Assembly: GCF_900109605.1 (NCBI RefSeq)
Contig: NZ_FOAM01000004.1
Span: forward strand, 124,001 to 188,000
Reading direction: 5' to 3'
Length of the DNA: 64,000 nucleotides
Source of the DNA: Xaviernesmea oryzae
GTDB lineage: Bacteria; Pseudomonadota; Alphaproteobacteria; Rhizobiales; Rhizobiaceae
Under the pieces are notes generated by a model. It saw only the letters and a program-made list of their open reading frames with translations, did no database searches and was not told the DNA's origin. This document shows, piece after piece, positions 28,814 to 38,675 of the stretch. Position numbers and translations under genes: made by a program. Position 1 is the first letter of the stretch; every line of letters starts with the position of its first letter.

Positions 28814-29276
28814 GCTACCCCTTCTGTCGTTGAGCGCCCGACTAGCGAGCGAGGGGTTTGTCTTGTTCAAAAGTGGCGAAACGGTGCCTCAACCGTCTAT
28901 GTTGCTTTACACAGCCGCCAATACTTCAAAGAAATTAAAATGTGACAGTTTTTTAAAAGCAATTTTATAAGCTAACAGAGTCTTGATTTTATGGTGCGAA
29001 TCAAAATCGCTCGATCCGAGTGTGAGCCGGCTTGTCTGGCCCTCGGAGGTTTCCGTTCGATTTTTTAAGAGGCTGTGGAAAACGCACGATTTTAGAGTTA
29101 ATTTTTTCTAAATTCGTTTTCAGGTTGCATATTTTGCAAGCCTTGTACGGGTTTTTGCCTCAATTGGGCGCCGTTTAGGAATGAGTTTTTTCGCGCAACC
29201 TTCATGCTGAAATGGCTTTGCGCCGGCACAAGACCCTATGCTGCCATCACCAACACATGTTCTCTTCTGCCGCAGC
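28814..29276. other. AT-rich intergenic region upstream of rlpA
   Basis: About 460 bases with no supported gene, of which 28,900-29,180 is strikingly AT-rich for this genome. It holds two inverted repeats: GATTTT / AAAATC at 28985-29008, and TTTAGA / TCTAAA at 29091-29112. The second looks superficially like an iron-control element but has the wrong spacing. The rlpA promoter must lie here. A small RNA gene is possible but I cannot define one. Confidence 0.45.
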
Positions 29277-30149
29277 TCACCCACGCCAGCGCCCGCTCTC
29301 CCAGAGATCAGCCAGCGACTGGCGATAAGTGGGGAAGCGAAACCTGTAGCCGGCTTGTTTCAGGCGCTGATTGGAGACGCGTTTGTTCTCTCCATAGAAG
29401 GAGCGCGCCATGGGGGAGAGCTCTGCCGTTTCGAAGGCGATCTCCGGCGGAGGAGCAATCCCCATCAGACGGGCGGCCTCCTCCACCACATCCTGAGGCG
29501 GTGCCGGCTCGTCATCCGTGACATTGTAGATTCCGCCGAGCCGACGCACCGCTAGGAACAGCGTGGAATCGGCGATGTCCTCGACCCGGATGCGGTTGAA
29601 CACCTGCCCTGGCTTCACCAATCGCCGCGCTGTGCCGGCCTGGAAATTCATGAAGCTGTTGCGGCCAGGCCCATAGATGCCCGCCAGCCGCAGGATCGCC
29701 ACCGGACGGTCGAGGGCGTTCCCGGTCGCCATCCAGGCCTCTTCGGCCGCCACGCGCTCGCGTGAGCGCTGCGAGACAGGACGGCAGGCCGTCTCCTCAT
29801 TCACCCAGGCTCCGCCATGATCGCCGTAGACGCCAACTGTCGAGAGGTAGCCAACCCAATCAAGCTGCCGCATCATCGTGGCCAAGGCGGGCATGCCGGG
29901 GCGCATCAAAGGATCGCCCGCCGGCCCTGGCGCAATGGATTGGACCAGATGGGTGGCGCTGCGCATCGCCGCACGCAGATCCTCGTCGATGTTCTCGCCA
30001 TCATAGACAAGCGCCTCGATCCCAAGGCTCGCCATCTGGCGCGCCTTCTCCGGCGAGCGTGTGGTCCCCGTGACCTTGAACCCCTCGGCCTTGAAGGCTT
30101 CGGCAATCGCACGGCCGGAAAAGCCGGCGCCAAGGATCAGGAGATGCAT
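29277..30149 (-). CDS. SDR-family NAD(P)-dependent epimerase-like protein
   Basis: Extended short-chain dehydrogenase (290 aa) with the glycine-rich nucleotide-binding motif [17 protein letters not shown] at its N-terminus. It lacks the full catalytic YxxxK, like the YeeZ group, so its reaction is uncertain. It is the last gene of a gst-queG-SDR run on this strand: the ATG at 30149 lies inside the end of queG, so the genes overlap by 13 bases. The frame is open to 30173, but the start just before MHLLILG is the one that fits the fold. Confidence 0.85.
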   Translation of the reverse strand: MHLLILGAGFSGRAIAEAFKAEGFKVTGTTRSPEKARQMASLGIEALVYDGENIDEDLRAAMRSATHLVQSIAPGPAGDPLMRPGMPALATMMRQLDWVGYLSTVGVYGDHGGAWVNEETACRPVSQRSRERVAAEEAWMATGNALDRPVAILRLAGIYGPGRNSFMNFQAGTARRLVKPGQVFNRIRVEDIADSTLFLAVRRLGGIYNVTDDEPAPPQDVVEEAARLMGIAPPPEIAFETAELSPMARSFYGENKRVSNQRLKQAGYRFRFPTYRQSLADLWESGRWRG

Positions 30150-31315
30150 GCAGGGTCCTCCAGGCGTTTCCACTCGCGCAACACGGCCGCATCTTCTTCC
30201 GCTGCGGCGCGATGGGCAAGGGCGTGCATGGCAGGCATCCCCAGGAGCCGCGCCAGCGCCCAGACCGCCATAGCCCGCACGACCGGCGCGCCATCGTCGA
30301 GCAACGTCCTGACCGGTTCGGCAAGGGCCGGATCGCCGGAATTGCCGGCGGCGATCAGACAGTTGCGCAGGAAGCGGTCGCGGCCGATGCGCTTGACCGG
30401 CGAGCCGGAAAACAGGCTGCGGAAGGCTGCATCGTCCAGCGCCAGAAGGTCGCGGAGCGGCGGCGCCTTCAGGTCCTCGCGTGCTCTCAGCTTCATTTCC
30501 GCCGCCTGGCGGGCAAACTTGTTCCAGGGACAGGCCGCCAGGCAGTCGTCGCAGCCATAGATGCGGTTGCCGAAGAGCGGGCGCATCTCGGGCTCGATCT
30601 CGCCTTTATGCTCGATGGTCAGATAGGAAATACAGCGCCGCGCATCGATGCGATAAGGGGCGGGAAAGGCATCGGTCGGGCAGGCATCGAGACAGGCGCG
30701 GCAGGAACCGCAATGGTCTTGCTCGGGCGCATCGATCATAAGATCCGCGGTGGTGAAGAGGCTGCCGAGAAACAGCCAGGAGCCGAGTTCACGACTGACG
30801 AGATTGGTATGCTTGCCCTGCCAGCCAAGCCCCGCCTGCTCGGCCAGCGGCTTTTCCATCACCGGCGCCGTATCGACGAAAACCTTGACGTCGGCACCGG
30901 CGCGCGCGGCAAAACGCGTCGCCACCTCCTTGAGCTTGCCCTTGATGACATCGTGATAATCGCGGTTCTGCGCATAGACGGAGATGGCGCCGCGATCCGG
31001 CATGGCGAGCACTGCGCGTGGATCGTGTTCCGGCCCATAATTCATGCCGAACACGACGACGGAGCGCACCTCGTCCCAAAGCGCGCGCGGATCGGCGCGG
31101 CGCTCGGCCGTTTCCGCCATCCAGTCCATCGTGCCGTGGTAATTGTTGTCGAGAAAGTCCTTGAGCCGTGCCGGCGCCTGCGGGATCGCGCTTGGCAGGG
31201 TGATACGACAGAGGTCGAAGCCCTTGTCACGCGCCTCGTCCTTCAGGAAAGCGGTCAGCTTTGCTCTTTGCCTTTCGGCCGAGCCTTCAGGATTGTCAGA
31301 AGTCGAGATCCGCAT
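30137..31315 (-). CDS. queG: Epoxyqueuosine reductase
   Basis: Last step of queuosine synthesis: reduces epoxyqueuosine in tRNA, using cobalamin and two [4Fe-4S] clusters. The 392-aa protein has the DUF1730 N-terminal half ([14 protein letters not shown]) and both cluster motifs, [16 protein letters not shown] and [18 protein letters not shown]-like repeats follow at the C-terminus. It overlaps the upstream gst gene by 20 bases and the downstream SDR gene by 13, so the three form one operon. Confidence 0.95.
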   Translation of the reverse strand: MRISTSDNPEGSAERQRAKLTAFLKDEARDKGFDLCRITLPSAIPQAPARLKDFLDNNYHGTMDWMAETAERRADPRALWDEVRSVVVFGMNYGPEHDPRAVLAMPDRGAISVYAQNRDYHDVIKGKLKEVATRFAARAGADVKVFVDTAPVMEKPLAEQAGLGWQGKHTNLVSRELGSWLFLGSLFTTADLMIDAPEQDHCGSCRACLDACPTDAFPAPYRIDARRCISYLTIEHKGEIEPEMRPLFGNRIYGCDDCLAACPWNKFARQAAEMKLRAREDLKAPPLRDLLALDDAAFRSLFSGSPVKRIGRDRFLRNCLIAAGNSGDPALAEPVRTLLDDGAPVVRAMAVWALARLLGMPAMHALAHRAAAEEDAAVLREWKRLEDPACIS

Positions 31316-31988
31316 AATGCGACACCGGGGTCAGCCCCCGCACCCGCTCGGCAAGCAGCGGACGGAAGGAGGGGCGCGACTTGATGCGCTGATACCACTC
31401 CTTGGCGGTGGGCGATTCGTTCCAATCGATCTCCCCCATATAGTCCAGGACGGAGATCGCGGCAGCCCCCGCGAGGTCGGCATAAGACAGGCGGTCGCCC
31501 GCCAGATAGGTGCGCGAGCCGGCAAGCCAGGAAAGATACTTCATATGCTGGCGAATATTGGCGCGCGAGGTGCGCAGCATCTTGCTGTCAGGCGCGCCGC
31601 CGCCCTGGCTCGCCGTCATCTGCAGCTTGAAGATCCGCTCGCGCACCAGCGGCCGCGTCACGTCGCCTTCCATCTTCTGCAGAAACCATTCCGTCAGGCG
31701 GCGGATTTCGGCGCGCTGAAACGGATCCTCGGCCAGGAGGCGGCGATCCCGCTTCAGGACACCATTGGTCTCGTCCACGAATTCGGCGATCACCATGGGG
31801 CCGCAGAGCGCGCGCATATTGTCGTCGACGAAGACCGGCAGCGTCGCAGCCGGATTGAGCGCCAGAAAATCCCGGCGCTTTTCCCAGGGCTGCTCCTCCG
31901 CGAGATCGGGCTGATAGCCGTATTCGGACAGAACAAGACGGATGAACCGCGAAGCGGTCGACATGGGGTGATGATAGAGCGTGGGCAT
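31296..31988 (-). CDS. Glutathione S-transferase family protein
   Basis: Cytoplasmic protein of 230 aa. The thioredoxin-like N-terminus ([20 protein letters not shown]) has Ser in the usual activating position, then [13 protein letters not shown] with the cis-Pro and the C-terminal all-helical domain ([16 protein letters not shown]). It probably conjugates or reduces with glutathione, with substrate unknown. First gene of the gst-queG-SDR operon; its end overlaps queG. Start at 31988 matches the family, and the open frame upstream is unlike it. Confidence 0.88.
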   Translation of the reverse strand: MPTLYHHPMSTASRFIRLVLSEYGYQPDLAEEQPWEKRRDFLALNPAATLPVFVDDNMRALCGPMVIAEFVDETNGVLKRDRRLLAEDPFQRAEIRRLTEWFLQKMEGDVTRPLVRERIFKLQMTASQGGGAPDSKMLRTSRANIRQHMKYLSWLAGSRTYLAGDRLSYADLAGAAAISVLDYMGEIDWNESPTAKEWYQRIKSRPSFRPLLAERVRGLTPVSHYADLDF

Positions 31989-32277
31989 TCTTGCTGTTCG
32001 TCCGCCGGGAGCGCCTGGGCGAAATGAGGCATTTAATGAAACGTCTAACAATCAGACCTTAACAAAGATATAGGGTTTCCCCGCCGTTAACCTGGAATCA
32101 AGGGCCTGACGTCCCTGTCAAACGTCCGTCAATCATGGAATTTTCATGGCCGCCCTTTCGCTTTGGCAGCGTTTCGTCGCAGGATCGGCGACAAACGATG
32201 TGCAATGCAGCAATTGACGCGGCGCGACATTCGCGGCATCCCATCCGGGATCCGACCCGTTCCAACCGGAGACGCAT

Positions 32278-33075
32278 ATGGAATATATCAATGTCATTCT
32301 TCTGGGCATCATCGAAGGGATCACTGAATTCCTGCCGATCTCCAGTACCGGCCACCTGATCATCGCCGAGCAATGGCTGGGTGAGCGGTCGGATACGTTC
32401 AACATCGTCATTCAGGCAGGCGCGATTCTCGCCGTTACCATCATCTATTGGCGCCGGCTAATGGAACTCGCGCTCAATTTTCATAAGCCGGAAAACCGCG
32501 ACTACGCGCTGAAGCTGATCGTCGCCTTCGGCATCACCGCCGTGCTGGGCCTGATCGTCAAGAAGCTCGGCTTCCAGCTTCCCGAAAATGCGACGCCGAT
32601 CGCCTGGGCACTGATCATCGGCGGCTTCTGGATGATTGCAGCCGAAGCGCTGGCGGGGCGCAATCCGCCGACCACCCAGATCAGCTGGACCGTTGCCATT
32701 CTCGTGGGCATCGCCCAGGTCGTGGCCGGCGTCTTCCCCGGCACATCCCGCTCCGGCGCCACCATCTTCGTGGCCATGCTGGCGGGCTCCGTCAGCCGCG
32801 CGGCCGCCGCCGAATTCACCTTCCTGGTCGGCATTCCCACCATGTATGCCGCCAGCGCCTATTCGCTGATGAAAACGCTGAAAGATCAGGGCACGGCCGG
32901 CGAAGACTGGACGCTGCTCGCCATCGCCTTCGTCGTCTCGACGATCGTAGCCTTCATCGCAGTCAAGTGGCTGCTCTCCTATATCCAGAGCAACCGCTTC
33001 ACCGTCTTCGCGATCTACCGCATCATCCTCGGCGCGATCCTGCTGTCGATGGCCTATGCAGGCATGATCGCCTGA
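32278..33075 (+). CDS. uppP: Undecaprenyl-diphosphatase
   Basis: Inner-membrane enzyme (265 aa) that recycles the undecaprenyl carrier by removing a phosphate from C55-PP, needed for peptidoglycan and O-antigen. Both signature motifs are present: the Glu-rich EGITEFLPISSTGHL near the N-terminus and PGTSRSGATIFVAML in the middle. About eight hydrophobic segments follow. The ATG at 32278 begins the usual MEYINVILLG sequence. A strong hairpin terminator follows 26 bases after the stop. Confidence 0.97.
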   Translation: MEYINVILLGIIEGITEFLPISSTGHLIIAEQWLGERSDTFNIVIQAGAILAVTIIYWRRLMELALNFHKPENRDYALKLIVAFGITAVLGLIVKKLGFQLPENATPIAWALIIGGFWMIAAEALAGRNPPTTQISWTVAILVGIAQVVAGVFPGTSRSGATIFVAMLAGSVSRAAAAEFTFLVGIPTMYAASAYSLMKTLKDQGTAGEDWTLLAIAFVVSTIVAFIAVKWLLSYIQSNRFTVFAIYRIILGAILLSMAYAGMIA

Positions 33076-33101
33076 TCCAAGCCTCGAATGCTGTCTTATT
33101 G

Positions 33102-33138
33102 AAGAGCGGCGGATGGCCTTCATCCGCCGCTCTTTTCG
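33102..33138 (+). terminator. Rho-independent terminator of uppP
   Basis: A perfect 14-bp stem AAGAGCGGCGGATG / CATCCGCCGCTCTT with loop GCCTT ends in TTTTCG. It is one of the clearest intrinsic terminators in the window. Confidence 0.88.
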
Positions 33139-33189
33139 TATTGGCTCGATGTTTTCGCGGCTTGGCGATGCTGAACCGCGCAACGACAA

Positions 33190-33221
33190 ACGGCCTGTCG
33201 CACCAGGGTACGACAGGCCGT
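33190..33221. terminator. Hairpin downstream of the 53-aa peptide gene
   Basis: An 11-bp perfect stem ACGGCCTGTCG / CGACAGGCCGT with a ten-base loop. On the minus strand it lies 68 bases after the small gene's stop and is followed by TTTGTCGTTG, so it could end that transcript. Confidence 0.5.
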
Positions 33222-33288
33222 CAAACAGAATGTGGAGATCGGCAGCCAGAGGCTGGCAAGCCAGCCGTCATGCCGATGCCGGATCGTC

Positions 33289-33450
33289 TCAGTTCAAAAC
33301 GGGCTTGATCGAGGCCGTTGTGCAGGGATCGACGCCATAAGCGGGGGCACAATTGTCATGATGGCCCGCGACTGTCTTCGGTGCCACGAAGGACCCCGCG
33401 ACCACAACCAGTGCCGCACACGCAAAGAAGAGCGCGATGGACTTGCCCAT
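33289..33450 (-). CDS. Small exported or membrane-anchored peptide (53 aa)
   Basis: Not recognised. The ATG at 33450 has AGGGAAA in front. The product opens with MGKS, then a hydrophobic segment (about residues 4-22), then a hydrophilic tail with two cysteines (DNCAPAYG, DPCTTASI) that could form a periplasmic disulfide, ending in KPVLN. The signal-like start, the two cysteines, the ribosome site and a downstream hairpin together support a real gene. Similar short exported proteins with a C-x8-C pattern occur in rhizobia, but I know of no function. Confidence 0.6.
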   Translation of the reverse strand: MGKSIALFFACAALVVVAGSFVAPKTVAGHHDNCAPAYGVDPCTTASIKPVLN

Positions 33451-33810
33451 TTTCCCTGAAGCCTTTCGAGGATGTCGTGATTGTCACGCGGAAGCCGTCC
33501 TCCGCGTTGCGCCACCGGTCTATGCCCGACATGGTCAACAATCAATAACGCGGCATCCTGAAAGAGCGGTAAAGATCACCGGCTTTTCGCAGCTGCGGCA
33601 GAACTGCAACGCCTGCCGAAGCAATCATAGTTAACAATAACTTACGCAATGATCAGCGCCCGTCGCTGCTGTCGCGAATAGATGCAGGCGCGGTGTGAAG
33701 CCAACGTGCGCGATGCGATCCCTGGGAGCCAGATTAGACCCGAATCCCTTACTCAGATCGCGAAGAGCGGGACGGCAGGACCGCGAAGCGGTCCCGCACG
33801 GAATTGAGCG
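33451..33810. other. Intergenic region with no supported gene
   Basis: 360 bases between the small exported peptide gene and the NDUFA9-like gene, both on the minus strand. Only a 7-bp hairpin (GGACCGC / GCGGTCC, 33779-33795) is seen. It follows the NDUFA9-like stop and may act as its weak terminator. The promoter of the peptide gene should lie near 33460-33560. Confidence 0.4.
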
Positions 33811-34791
33811 TCAGGCCGCCCTGCCGGAGCCGGTGAACTGGCCTTGGGGACGATAGCGCACGAGATAGGACGGCAGGACAGCCTCGACCAGGCGCGGCTC
33901 GATGCCGAAGGCACCTAGCGTGCGACCTTCGGCCTTGGCAGCGTCCGAAACGATATTGTCCGACTTCAGGAGCGTCACCTGATCCGGCGTCAAGGCCGGC
34001 GCGCCGAAGGGCATCAGCGATGCGATGCTGCCGAGCGTGGACGCGAGGCCGAAAGGAATCGAGACGAAGGACTTCGTCCGGTTGATCACCTTCAGCATGA
34101 TCTCGAGACACTGGCGGAAGGTGAGAACCTCCGGACCTCCGAGTTCATAGACCTTGCCGGCGGGCACCTTGCCTTCGACGGCCGTCGCGACGGCTTCCGC
34201 CACGTCTGTGACATAGACCGGCTGCAAGAGCGTGCGGCCACCGCCGATCAGCGGCAGAGCCGGGGCAAAACGGGTCATGTCGGCGAACTTGTTGAAGAAG
34301 CCATCCTCCGGCCCGAAGACGATGGACGGACGCAGGACGATTGCCTGCGGCAGGATATCGAAGATCGCCTTTTCGGCGCGGCCCTTGGTGCGGGCATAGG
34401 CGGATTGCGCATTCGGATCAGCACCGATCGCGGAAATATGCGTCAGCGTCGCACCTTCGGCCCTGCAGGCCTCGGCCACGGCACGGGCACCGAATTCCTG
34501 AATGGCGTCAAAGCTGTTGGCGCCGCGCTCGAACAGGATGCCGACACAGTTGACGACATGATCGGCGCCCCGCACGGCTGCATCGATCGATGCGCGATTG
34601 CGCAGGTTTGCCTGTACGAAGCCGATCTGGCTGACATTGCCGAGCGGCTGCAGAAAGCCGGCGAGATCGGGACGGCGAACGGCAACGCGCACGCGAAAGC
34701 CGCGCTTGGCCAGCGCGCGCACCACATGCCGGCCGACGAAGCCGGATCCGCCGAACACCGTGACGAGCGGGGGATGATTGCCAATGGTCAT
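33811..34791 (-). CDS. NDUFA9-like complex I-associated SDR protein
   Basis: Extended SDR-fold protein of 326 aa related to the NDUFA9 subunit associated with mitochondrial complex I. It keeps the NADPH-binding VTVFGGSGFVGRHVVRAL and the family stretch VVNCVGILFERG, with GRTLLQPVYVTDVAEAV. Alphaproteobacterial members are single genes away from the nuo operon, as here, and their direct role is unproved. The ATG at 34791 begins the family's MTIGN-type leader; the open frame to 34878 is unlike the family. Confidence 0.88.
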   Translation of the reverse strand: MTIGNHPPLVTVFGGSGFVGRHVVRALAKRGFRVRVAVRRPDLAGFLQPLGNVSQIGFVQANLRNRASIDAAVRGADHVVNCVGILFERGANSFDAIQEFGARAVAEACRAEGATLTHISAIGADPNAQSAYARTKGRAEKAIFDILPQAIVLRPSIVFGPEDGFFNKFADMTRFAPALPLIGGGRTLLQPVYVTDVAEAVATAVEGKVPAGKVYELGGPEVLTFRQCLEIMLKVINRTKSFVSIPFGLASTLGSIASLMPFGAPALTPDQVTLLKSDNIVSDAAKAEGRTLGAFGIEPRLVEAVLPSYLVRYRPQGQFTGSGRAA

Positions 34792-34937
34792 GGACGAGCT
34801 CCGGTCCTTGGAAAAAAAGAGGTTGTTGCACGGTACATAACGCAAGATTGACGGCAGGTGAAGCGCGGCGGCTCGCACCGCATTTCTTCATCGAATGCCG
34901 CAACCACCGCCCTTGAAACACGCTGTCCGCAGCAGCG

Positions 34938-35225
34938 TCAGACGCCCTCGACCACCATGATCTCCCCGTCCGCAACCTCCTGCCGGATCGCGGCGGCGCG
35001 GCTATATTCAGGCGACCTGTAGCAATCGACGGCGGCCTCGAAAGAGGGGAACTCGATGATGACGTTGCGCGCCCGGCCCGGCCCTTCCATGGCCTCATGC
35101 CGCCCGCCCCGGGCGAGAAAGACCGCCCCGAAGCGCTCGAAGGCCGGCTTGGCTGCCGCGATATAATCCTTGTAGCGCTCGGCGTCACGGGCATCCACGC
35201 GCGCGATCCAGTATCCCTTGGCCAT
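34938..35225 (-). CDS. DUF1330 domain protein
   Basis: Small cytoplasmic protein of 95 aa with a ferredoxin-like alpha-beta fold of the DUF1330 (dimeric alpha-beta barrel) type. Segments KGYWIARVDARDAERYKDY and VIIEFPSFEAAVDCYRSPEY fit the family well. The ATG at 35225 has GGGAGGATCAC directly upstream, which excludes the in-frame start at 35252. Function unknown. Confidence 0.88.
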   Translation of the reverse strand: MAKGYWIARVDARDAERYKDYIAAAKPAFERFGAVFLARGGRHEAMEGPGRARNVIIEFPSFEAAVDCYRSPEYSRAAAIRQEVADGEIMVVEGV

Positions 35226-35397
35226 GTGATCCTCCCAATATAATGCAGGCATTGCCTGTTCGATGCTGATATAGGCCAGCGCCCGTTCGCGACAAAGCCT
35301 GCAATCTGGCCAGGCTCTGCACGCCGGATCCCCATCATAAGAGCGGAATTTCAGACGAGGCCGCGTCTATTTTTCGCCATCCCGCTTCCGATGCGGC

Positions 35398-36111
35398 TTA
35401 CCGATTGGCCGGCCAGTTGGCGAGCAGCATGTCGTCGAGAATGGCCTGCGCGGCGGCGGCAGGATCGGCGGCATTCATGATCGGCCGGCCGACGACGAGA
35501 TGGCTGGCGCCGGCGCGGATCGCGTCATACGGGGTCATCACCCGTTTCTGGTCGCCAAGCTCGGCGCCGACGGGGCGGATGCCGGGGGTCACGAGCGCCA
35601 TATCGGCGCCGATCACCGCCCGCACGGCCTCGGCCTCTTCCGGCGAGCAGACGATACCGCCCATGCCGGCATCGCGCGCCTGCGCGGCGCGCGTCAAGAC
35701 CAACTCACGCGGCGTGCCGGCATAGCCCGCTTCGGTCAGGTCAGCCTCGTCCATGGAGGTGAGAACGGTGACCCCGAGCAGGCAGAGCGGCGAGCCCTGT
35801 GCCGCCGCGACCGCCGCGCGCATGGCCTTGGGATAGGCATGCAGCGTCAGCATGGATACGCCGAGTTCGGCAATGCGCTCCACGCCCTTGGCAACCGTGT
35901 TATCGATGTCGAGCAGCTTCATGTCGAGGAAGACACGCTTGCCGCCATCCATCAGCTGGCGCACCAGATCCAGCCCACCGCAAAAGGCCAGCTGATAGCC
36001 GATCTTGTAGAAGGTGACGGCATCGCCGATCCGTTCGACCACGGCGCGCGCCTCTGCAATATCGGGCGCATCGAGACTGACGATCAAGCGTTCGCGCGTG
36101 CCATCCATCAT
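35398..36111 (-). CDS. pyrF: Orotidine 5'-phosphate decarboxylase
   Basis: Last step of UMP synthesis. At 237 aa it has the TIM-barrel enzyme's Lys-Asp array in [13 protein letters not shown], the phosphate loop [11 protein letters not shown], and VVGRPIMNA near the C-terminus. Its ATG overlaps the stop of the upstream phosphatase gene (ATGA), so the pair is coupled. A second ATG follows immediately at 36108. The open frame upstream to 36372 is a shadow of the phosphatase gene. Confidence 0.96.
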   Translation of the reverse strand: MMDGTRERLIVSLDAPDIAEARAVVERIGDAVTFYKIGYQLAFCGGLDLVRQLMDGGKRVFLDMKLLDIDNTVAKGVERIAELGVSMLTLHAYPKAMRAAVAAAQGSPLCLLGVTVLTSMDEADLTEAGYAGTPRELVLTRAAQARDAGMGGIVCSPEEAEAVRAVIGADMALVTPGIRPVGAELGDQKRVMTPYDAIRAGASHLVVGRPIMNAADPAAAAQAILDDMLLANWPANR

Positions 36112-36701
36112 AGGCTCTTCTCCTGCCAGGCTTCGATGGGCGTCCAATCGCACAGCACTTTGCGGTCCGCAAGGCGGAAGGCAAACAGGTTCCCACCGCC
36201 ACAGGGCTGATCCTGGCTGCGGGTGATGGGGACGTTGAGGAGGTGGCACTTGAGCAAGGTGCCAACGGCGCCGTGGCCGACGAACAAGAGGGGTCGGTCG
36301 ACATCGTGATCGGCAAGCGCCGCCTCCACGGCGCGGACGATGCGCGCCTGCGCATCCACGGCCCGTTCCCACCCGCGATAGCTTTCCTGCGGCGCGGCAA
36401 AGAACTGGTCTGCCGCCACCTCGAACAGATCAGGGGTGAGAAACCCGGTGGCCGAGCGGTCGTTTTCGCCCATGGCCTCGACCGTCTCGGGCTTGATGCC
36501 GGCCGCCTCGGCCAGCATCGCGGCGGTCTCAATCGCCTTGGTCTCCGCGCTGGAGACGATGCGCTTGAGCTGGCGCACCCAGGGCGCCCGCTCTGCAGCC
36601 GCCAGGCAGCGGGCCCGCCCAGCTTGAGACAGACCCCATAGCGGCACGGGGATGGCCGGATCGATTTCGACCTGCGGATGGGTAAGATAGATGGCCAGCA
36701 T
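36108..36701 (-). CDS. Histidine phosphatase family protein
   Basis: Phosphoglycerate-mutase-like protein of 197 aa. The usual RHG is replaced by THPQ ([10 protein letters not shown]), but the second histidine is present in [11 protein letters not shown], and the Glu of the ETKAIETA region is kept. The rhizobial homologues I recall share the THPQ form. Substrate unknown. It is translationally coupled to pyrF downstream. Start at 36701 chosen; residues upstream in the frame are unlike the family. Confidence 0.82.
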   Translation of the reverse strand: MLAIYLTHPQVEIDPAIPVPLWGLSQAGRARCLAAAERAPWVRQLKRIVSSAETKAIETAAMLAEAAGIKPETVEAMGENDRSATGFLTPDLFEVAADQFFAAPQESYRGWERAVDAQARIVRAVEAALADHDVDRPLLFVGHGAVGTLLKCHLLNVPITRSQDQPCGGGNLFAFRLADRKVLCDWTPIEAWQEKSL

Positions 36702-36812
36702 GGCGAATGCCTTTCGTCCCGAATGCTTCGAGCCGCGCCAAAGGGCGCAAGCAGGTGAAGCCTGGAGCCTTACCGTCATCCGCCGCACCGTTTCATGACA
36801 TCGCGCGCCGCC

Positions 36813-37409
36813 TCAATGCGTACGGCGATAGATCCAGAGCTGCGCCGGAGGAATGTTGCGCACCACGAAATCCAGATGCTGGATGGTGTAGCGACCCGGC
36901 ATGGCGACGACAGGTGACATGGGCCCATAGGAAATCTGCACCACCGGACGGCCGGGCGGCACGCGCTTCAACAGATCCTCGACCAGGGCAACGCGGCGCG
37001 ACATCGGGAAATTCAGGAGCGGCACGGCCGAGATCACACAGTCGAACATGGCGTCGCTCGCCGTGCCCAGGGTGGTGTCGAGATCGAAGGCATCGCCATT
37101 GATGAAGTTCACCCCGGCGAAAGTACGCGTCAGATGCAGAAAGAAATCGGTGGAATATTCCACGGAATAGAGCTGTTCCGGCCGAATGCCGCGATCGAGG
37201 ATGGCCTTGGTGATGACGCCGGTTCCAGGGCCGAGTTCGAGCACGGGCAGGCCCGACTGGGGATCGATCACGCTTGCCATACGCCGCGCGGTGATGCCGG
37301 AGGTCGGCAGGATCGCGCCGACTGCCTTGGTGTTGCTGATCCAGCCCTTGAAGAAACGAATCTCCTCATCGAACTTGCGGCCCAGCTTATCCTTCAAACG
37401 CAATGCCAT
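36813..37409 (-). CDS. pmtA: Phospholipid N-methyltransferase, rhizobial type
   Basis: Converts phosphatidylethanolamine stepwise to phosphatidylcholine with SAM, a membrane lipid typical of rhizobia and agrobacteria. The 198-aa protein starts with an amphipathic basic segment (LRLKDKLGRKFDEEIRFFKG) that binds the membrane. The SAM motif LELGPGTGVITKAIL follows, then ISAVPLLNFP. It matches the Sinorhizobium-type Pmt in size and pattern. ATG at 37409 is favoured by AGGAG nine bases upstream. Confidence 0.88.
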   Translation of the reverse strand: MALRLKDKLGRKFDEEIRFFKGWISNTKAVGAILPTSGITARRMASVIDPQSGLPVLELGPGTGVITKAILDRGIRPEQLYSVEYSTDFFLHLTRTFAGVNFINGDAFDLDTTLGTASDAMFDCVISAVPLLNFPMSRRVALVEDLLKRVPPGRPVVQISYGPMSPVVAMPGRYTIQHLDFVVRNIPPAQLWIYRRTH

Positions 37410-37619
37410 GGAATTCATCTCCTGCACACAAGAACGTTCGGCAGCCCGCCTTTTAAAATCCAGGCGGTTGCTGCACCTAGCGCACCGGCGGCGGCCTGCC
37501 TTTTGGCCCAGCCGCGCCCGGTGATCGTCTGGCCGCTCTGTTCAGCGCGCGACGTGGTTTGCCGCATATCAGCAAACCATTGTCTTATGTGGGAAAGTCG
37601 GTCGAGGCGCAAACACAAT

Positions 37620-38504
37620 TCACAAATCCTTCATCATTTTCCCCTTGAGCATCAGGGCATCAACAGGCGCGCGGTGTTCGCGCAGCGTGTTGTCGAAGAA
37701 GACGAAGATATCGGTGGGCGGCAGGCGCTGCCGGCTTGTGGGCGCGCTGATCAGCCGCTGCGGATCGTGCTCCTCGCTTTCGGCCCATGCGTCGAGCCGC
37801 GCGCTCCAGCAATCGAGCGCCGTCTCGTCATAACCGCTGACATAGAGTTCCTTGTCGCCATGCAGGCGAACATAGATGAAATCGGCGGTACGATCGACGA
37901 TCAGCGGAAAGGTCGGGGCATCGGCAATCACGAGCGCGACATTGAACCGACGCAGCAGCCGAATGAAGGCCGGCACGCGAAAGCTTTCATGGCGAACCTC
38001 GATCGCATGGCGGATCGGGCCGAGACCGACAGGATCGAGAAAGACATGGCCGGCGACATGATCGTCATGCGCCTTGGCCAGCGCCAGCGCCTCCTCGTCT
38101 GTCTGGGGCAGAAGCGCGAGAAAGGCTTCCATTCGGCCTTCGTCGAAGGCAAGGCTCGGCGGCAATTGCCAGAGGATGGGACCAAGACTGGAGCCAAGCG
38201 CCAGGAGCCCGGATGCGAGGAAATTGGCAAGCGGCGTGGCCGCATGGGCGAGCCGCAGGTCGTGGGTGATGTATTTCGGCGCCTTGACCGCCAGAGGGAA
38301 GCCCTCCGGCACGCTGTCGCGCCAGCGCTTGAACGTGTCCGGCCGCTTGAGGCCGTAAAAGGTGCTGTTGATCTCCAGCGCATCGAAGCGGCTGGCGGCA
38401 TAGGCCAGTTCATCGGCCTGGCGCAGCCCTTTCGGATAGAAGCCGCCGCGCCAGGGCGGATAGGTCCAGCCCGACAGACCGATGCGAATGCGGCTTTTGC
38501 CCAC
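37620..38504 (-). CDS. DUF72 domain protein
   Basis: Cytoplasmic TIM-barrel-like protein of about 294 aa (YecE/DUF72 family), function unknown. Conserved pieces include RIGLSGWTYPPWRGGFYP, FDALEINSTFYGL, PKYITHDLRL, and YVRLHGDKELYVSGY near the C-terminus. No ATG fits: the GTG at 38504 has GGGAGAGG just upstream, while an earlier GTG at 38522 lacks a ribosome site. Single gene. Confidence 0.88.
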   Translation of the reverse strand: MGKSRIRIGLSGWTYPPWRGGFYPKGLRQADELAYAASRFDALEINSTFYGLKRPDTFKRWRDSVPEGFPLAVKAPKYITHDLRLAHAATPLANFLASGLLALGSSLGPILWQLPPSLAFDEGRMEAFLALLPQTDEEALALAKAHDDHVAGHVFLDPVGLGPIRHAIEVRHESFRVPAFIRLLRRFNVALVIADAPTFPLIVDRTADFIYVRLHGDKELYVSGYDETALDCWSARLDAWAESEEHDPQRLISAPTSRQRLPPTDIFVFFDNTLREHRAPVDALMLKGKMMKDL

Positions 38505-38675
38505 AGCCCTCTCCCTGCCCACCCAAGGGGCTTCGGTTCAATTCGTCCAGCCTTCCGGAAAACGACAACGGCGCGCCGGATGAGGACGCGCCGCGGAGGA
38601 AGAACAGGATGAGGGTAGGCACGGTTCCCGCTCGCTGGCCAAAAGCCAAGCAGTCAGGCTCGGACCGGTCGGGTC

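Noticed and set aside
29091-29112. Irr iron-control element upstream of rlpA
   Set aside because: TTTAGA and TCTAAA match half sites, but the spacing of ten bases is too long for the usual element and rlpA is not an expected Irr target.
28880-29180. AT-rich region as a replication origin
   Set aside because: TGTGGAAAA occurs once, but there is no cluster of DnaA boxes, no dnaA or parAB, and dnaN 10 kb away is not a sign of the origin in rhizobia.
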